In this document: positions 61,710 through 64,000 of the stretch, in pieces
How the letters are laid out: every line of letters begins with the position of its first letter
Numbering within the stretch: the first letter of the stretch is position 1
Source of the DNA: Bromus sterilis
Taxonomy: Eukaryota; Streptophyta; Magnoliopsida; Poales; Poaceae
Assembly: GCA_950022295.1 (NCBI GenBank)
Contig: OX465597.1
Coordinates: forward strand, 191,021,016-191,085,015
Direction: 5' to 3'
DNA length: 64,000 nt
The notes under the pieces: generated by a model
Seen by the model: the letters and a program-made list of their open reading frames with translations, nothing else
The model's database searches: none
Told to the model about the DNA's origin: nothing
Translations under genes and position numbers: made by a program

Positions 61710-64000
61710 TCCTCCCCTTCTTGAATTGAAGTCGTCCTCGACGGAAGCTCATCATCTTCTCCCAAATAAGGTTTCAAATCTGCAATGTTAAATGTGGGAC
61801 TAACCCCAAAATCTGCAGGTAGCTCAAGTTTATATGCATTATCATTAATTTTCTGTAAAACCTTAAAGGGACCATCAACTCGTGGCATTAACTTAGACTT
61901 GCGCAAATCAGGAAACCTATCTTTACGTAGATGTAACCAAACAAGATCTCCTGGTGCAAACACAACATGCTTTCTACCCTTATCACCAGCAAGCTTGTAT
62001 CTAGCATTCATTTTCTCAATGTTTTCTTTAGTTAACTCACGCATTTTTAATATCAATTCAGCACGTTGCTTAGCATCAAAATTAACCTTCTCCGAAGATG
62101 GAAGAGGCAGCAAATCAATAGGTGCACGAGGTAGAAAACCATAAACAATCTCAAAAGGGCACATTTTAGTGGTAGAATGAAATGAACGATTATAAGCAAA
62201 TTCAATATGAGGTAAACATTCTTCCCACATTTTCAAGTTACTCTTTAAAACAACCCTAAGCATAGTAGACAAAGTCCTATTGACTACTTCAGTTTGTCCA
62301 TCAGTTTGGGGATGACAAGTAGTACTAAAAAGTAGTTTAGTCCCCAACTTAGCCCATAAGCATCTCCAAAAATGGCTAAGAAACTTAGTATCACGATCCA
62401 AGACAATAGTATTGGGCACACCATGTAAGCGAATAATCTCACGAAAGAATAAATCAGCAACATTAGCAGCATCATCGCTTTTATGACATGGTATAAAATG
62501 TGCCATCTTAGAAAATCTATCCACGACAACAAATATGCTATCCCTCCCCTTGTTTGTTCGAGGCAAGCCTAAAAAATGTCCATGGATATGTCCTCCCACA
62601 GAACACTAGGTACAGGTAAAGGCATGTATAAACCATGAGGATTGAGTCGTGACTTAGCTTTTTGACATGTAGTGCAGCGAGCAACAAAACGCTCAACATC
62701 CCGTCTCATCTTTGGCCAAAAGAAATGTGTAGCAAGTACGTCCTCGGTCTTCTTCACGCCAAAGTGTCCCATTAATCCTCCTCCATGCGCCTCCTGCAAC
62801 AACAAAAGACGAATAGAGCTAGCTGGAATGCATAGCTTGTTAGAACGGAACACAAAACCATCATTAAGCACAAACTTGTTCCATGTTCTACCCTCTCTAC
62901 AATTCTGCAATACATCTTTAAATTCCGCATCATGTACATATTGATCTTTGAGTGTCTCTAAACCGAATATCTTGAAGTCAAGTTGTGAAAGCATAGTATA
63001 ACGACGAGACAAAGCATCAGCAATAATATTATCTTTCCCCTTCTTGTGTTTAATGACATAAGGGAAAGTCTCAATAAATTCAACCCACTTAGCATGTCTA
63101 CGATTAAGTTTTGCTTGGCTTCTTATGTGTTTCAAAGATTCATGATCAGAATGTATAACAAATTCTTTGGGCCATAAATAATGTTGCCAAGTTTCTAATG
63201 TCTGAACAAGAGCATATAATTCCTTATCATAAGTAGAATAGTTCAGACTAGGCCCACTCAATTTTTCAGAAAAGTATGCAACAGGTTTAGCATCTTGTAA
63301 TAACACACCTCCCAAACCAATCCCACTAGCATCGCATTCAAGCTCAAAAGTCTTATTAAAATCAGGAAATTGGAGCAAAGGAGCATGTGTTAACTTATCT
63401 GTCAATACCGTGAAGGCTTCTTCCTGTGCGGTACCCCAAGTAAAAGGCACATCCTTGCGTGTAAGCTCATTGAGAGGTGCAGCAATGGTGCTTAAATCTC
63501 TCACAAAACACCTATAGAATCCAGCGAGGCCAACAAAACTCCTCACTCGTGTGACCATTTTGGGCTGCGGCCAACTCTCAATCGCCTCGATCTTGGCTTT
63601 ATCAACTTCAATTCCCTGCGGAGTAACAACATAGCCAAGAAACGATACTCGGTCGATGCAAAAGGTGCACTTCCCAAGGTTACCAAACAAACGTGGATTA
63701 CGTAGAGCAATAAAAACAGCACGTAAATGATCCAAATGTTCCTCCAAAGATTTGCTATAAATCAGTATATCATCAAAATAGACTACCACAAATCGTCCAA
63801 TGAAAGCACGTAAAACCTCGTTCATTAATCTCATGAAAGTGCTAGGTGCATTAGTTAACCCAAAAGGCATGACTAACCACTCATATAATCCAAACTTAGT
63901 TTTAAATGCCGTTTTCCATTCATCCCCTAATTTCATGCGAATTTGATGGTATCCACTACGCAAATCAACTTTGGAAAACATGGTAGAGCCACTTAATTCA
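61415..64000 (-). pseudogene. C7 pol pseudogene (RT part, RNase H, integrase, tail)
   Basis: From the right edge, a frame of 470 codons (63981-62569) covers RT from MFSKVDLRSGYHQI through YFDD, RNase H (ECDASGIGLGG) and the integrase finger (GHFGVKK, CTTCQKAKS). About two bases are missing near 62572 (AAGCCTAAAAAATGTCC), just after the first catalytic D (SMD). The next frame, 62599-61415, continues with the second acid (LDRDTKF; S changed to L before it), the E (TDGQTEVVNR), GPF (RVDGPFKVL) and the tail GPVTRARARQLNYQ. A one-base loss near 61453 gives an altered end (RTMELPVVIFAL). Otherwise well preserved. Confidence 0.92.

Larger units (their letters stand above)
60796..64000 (-). mobile_element. 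C7: CRM element, 3' LTR and pol, runs off the window
   Basis: The 3' LTR 60796-61709 (A2 variant) is followed by integrase, RNase H and RT on the minus strand up to the right edge. It is inserted into the gag of C6. The 5' part is outside the window. Confidence 0.93.

Noticed and set aside
1..64000. Centromeric satellite array, CRISPR array, tRNA or rRNA genes
   Set aside because: No tandem repeat of satellite length and no CRISPR-type spaced repeats; the TGGTATCAG sites are primer-binding sites, not tRNA genes. Repeats seen are LTRs and short leader repeats.

Overview
This window looks like a piece of centromeric or pericentromeric DNA from a grass (Poaceae). Nearly all of it is nested Ty3/gypsy LTR retrotransposons. 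The main family has LTRs that start TGATGAGGACAT, end CTATCA, are about 916 bp long, and encode the C-terminal ~100 residues of the polyprotein. It has a TGGTATCAG primer-binding site, a single gag-pol frame, a DD35E integrase with a GPF-type end, and no chromodomain. These are hallmarks of the CRM (centromeric retrotransposon; CRR/CRW/cereba) clade. I see no tandem centromeric satellite, no intact host gene and no bacterial-type feature. The species cannot be fixed from the sequence alone.

Layout, with names used below. 1-435: repeat R1. 436-4993: N1, a decayed gag-only CRM relative (minus strand) joined to a different, longer LTR (LTR-B, 732-3044) that holds a solo LTR at 1985-2900. 4994-12702: C1, a near-full-length CRM (plus) with two nonsense codons. 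12703-15908: remnants of an unrelated LTR element, a second R1 copy and AT-rich DNA. 15909-22711: C2, a CRM (minus) without its 5' LTR, with a solo LTR-B in gag. 22712-23955: a plus-strand gag fragment that meets C2 head to head. 23956-36306: C3, an old decayed CRM (minus), split by N2 (25429-30180), a young and intact gag-only element. 35388-43131: C4, a CRM (minus) with an open 1628-residue gag-pol frame, sharing one LTR with C3. 43132-45079 and 50345-51022: a mosaic of another LTR, a B3-like host-gene fragment and a Tat/RIRE2-type RNase H-integrase fragment, interrupted by C5 (45080-50339, CRM, plus, gag deleted). 51023-56582: LTRs and the 5' part of another Ty3/gypsy family (D), with a solo CRM LTR. 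56583-60795: C6, a CRM 5' half (plus) with a solo LTR in its leader. 60796-64000: C7, a CRM (minus) running off the window.

Together the units show repeated insertion of CRM elements into CRM elements, up to three layers deep, followed by LTR-LTR recombination (solo LTRs, a shared LTR, LTR pairs of different variants) and small deletions. C4 and probably C2-like copies could once supply pol. N2 has only Gag and the LTR-encoded tail and must rely on such a helper for reverse transcriptase and integrase. The fusion of Gag to the LTR-encoded tail in N2, without any pol between them, is the most interesting biological point in the window.

All coordinates and repeat comparisons were made by eye; target-site duplications are quoted where I could read both sides.
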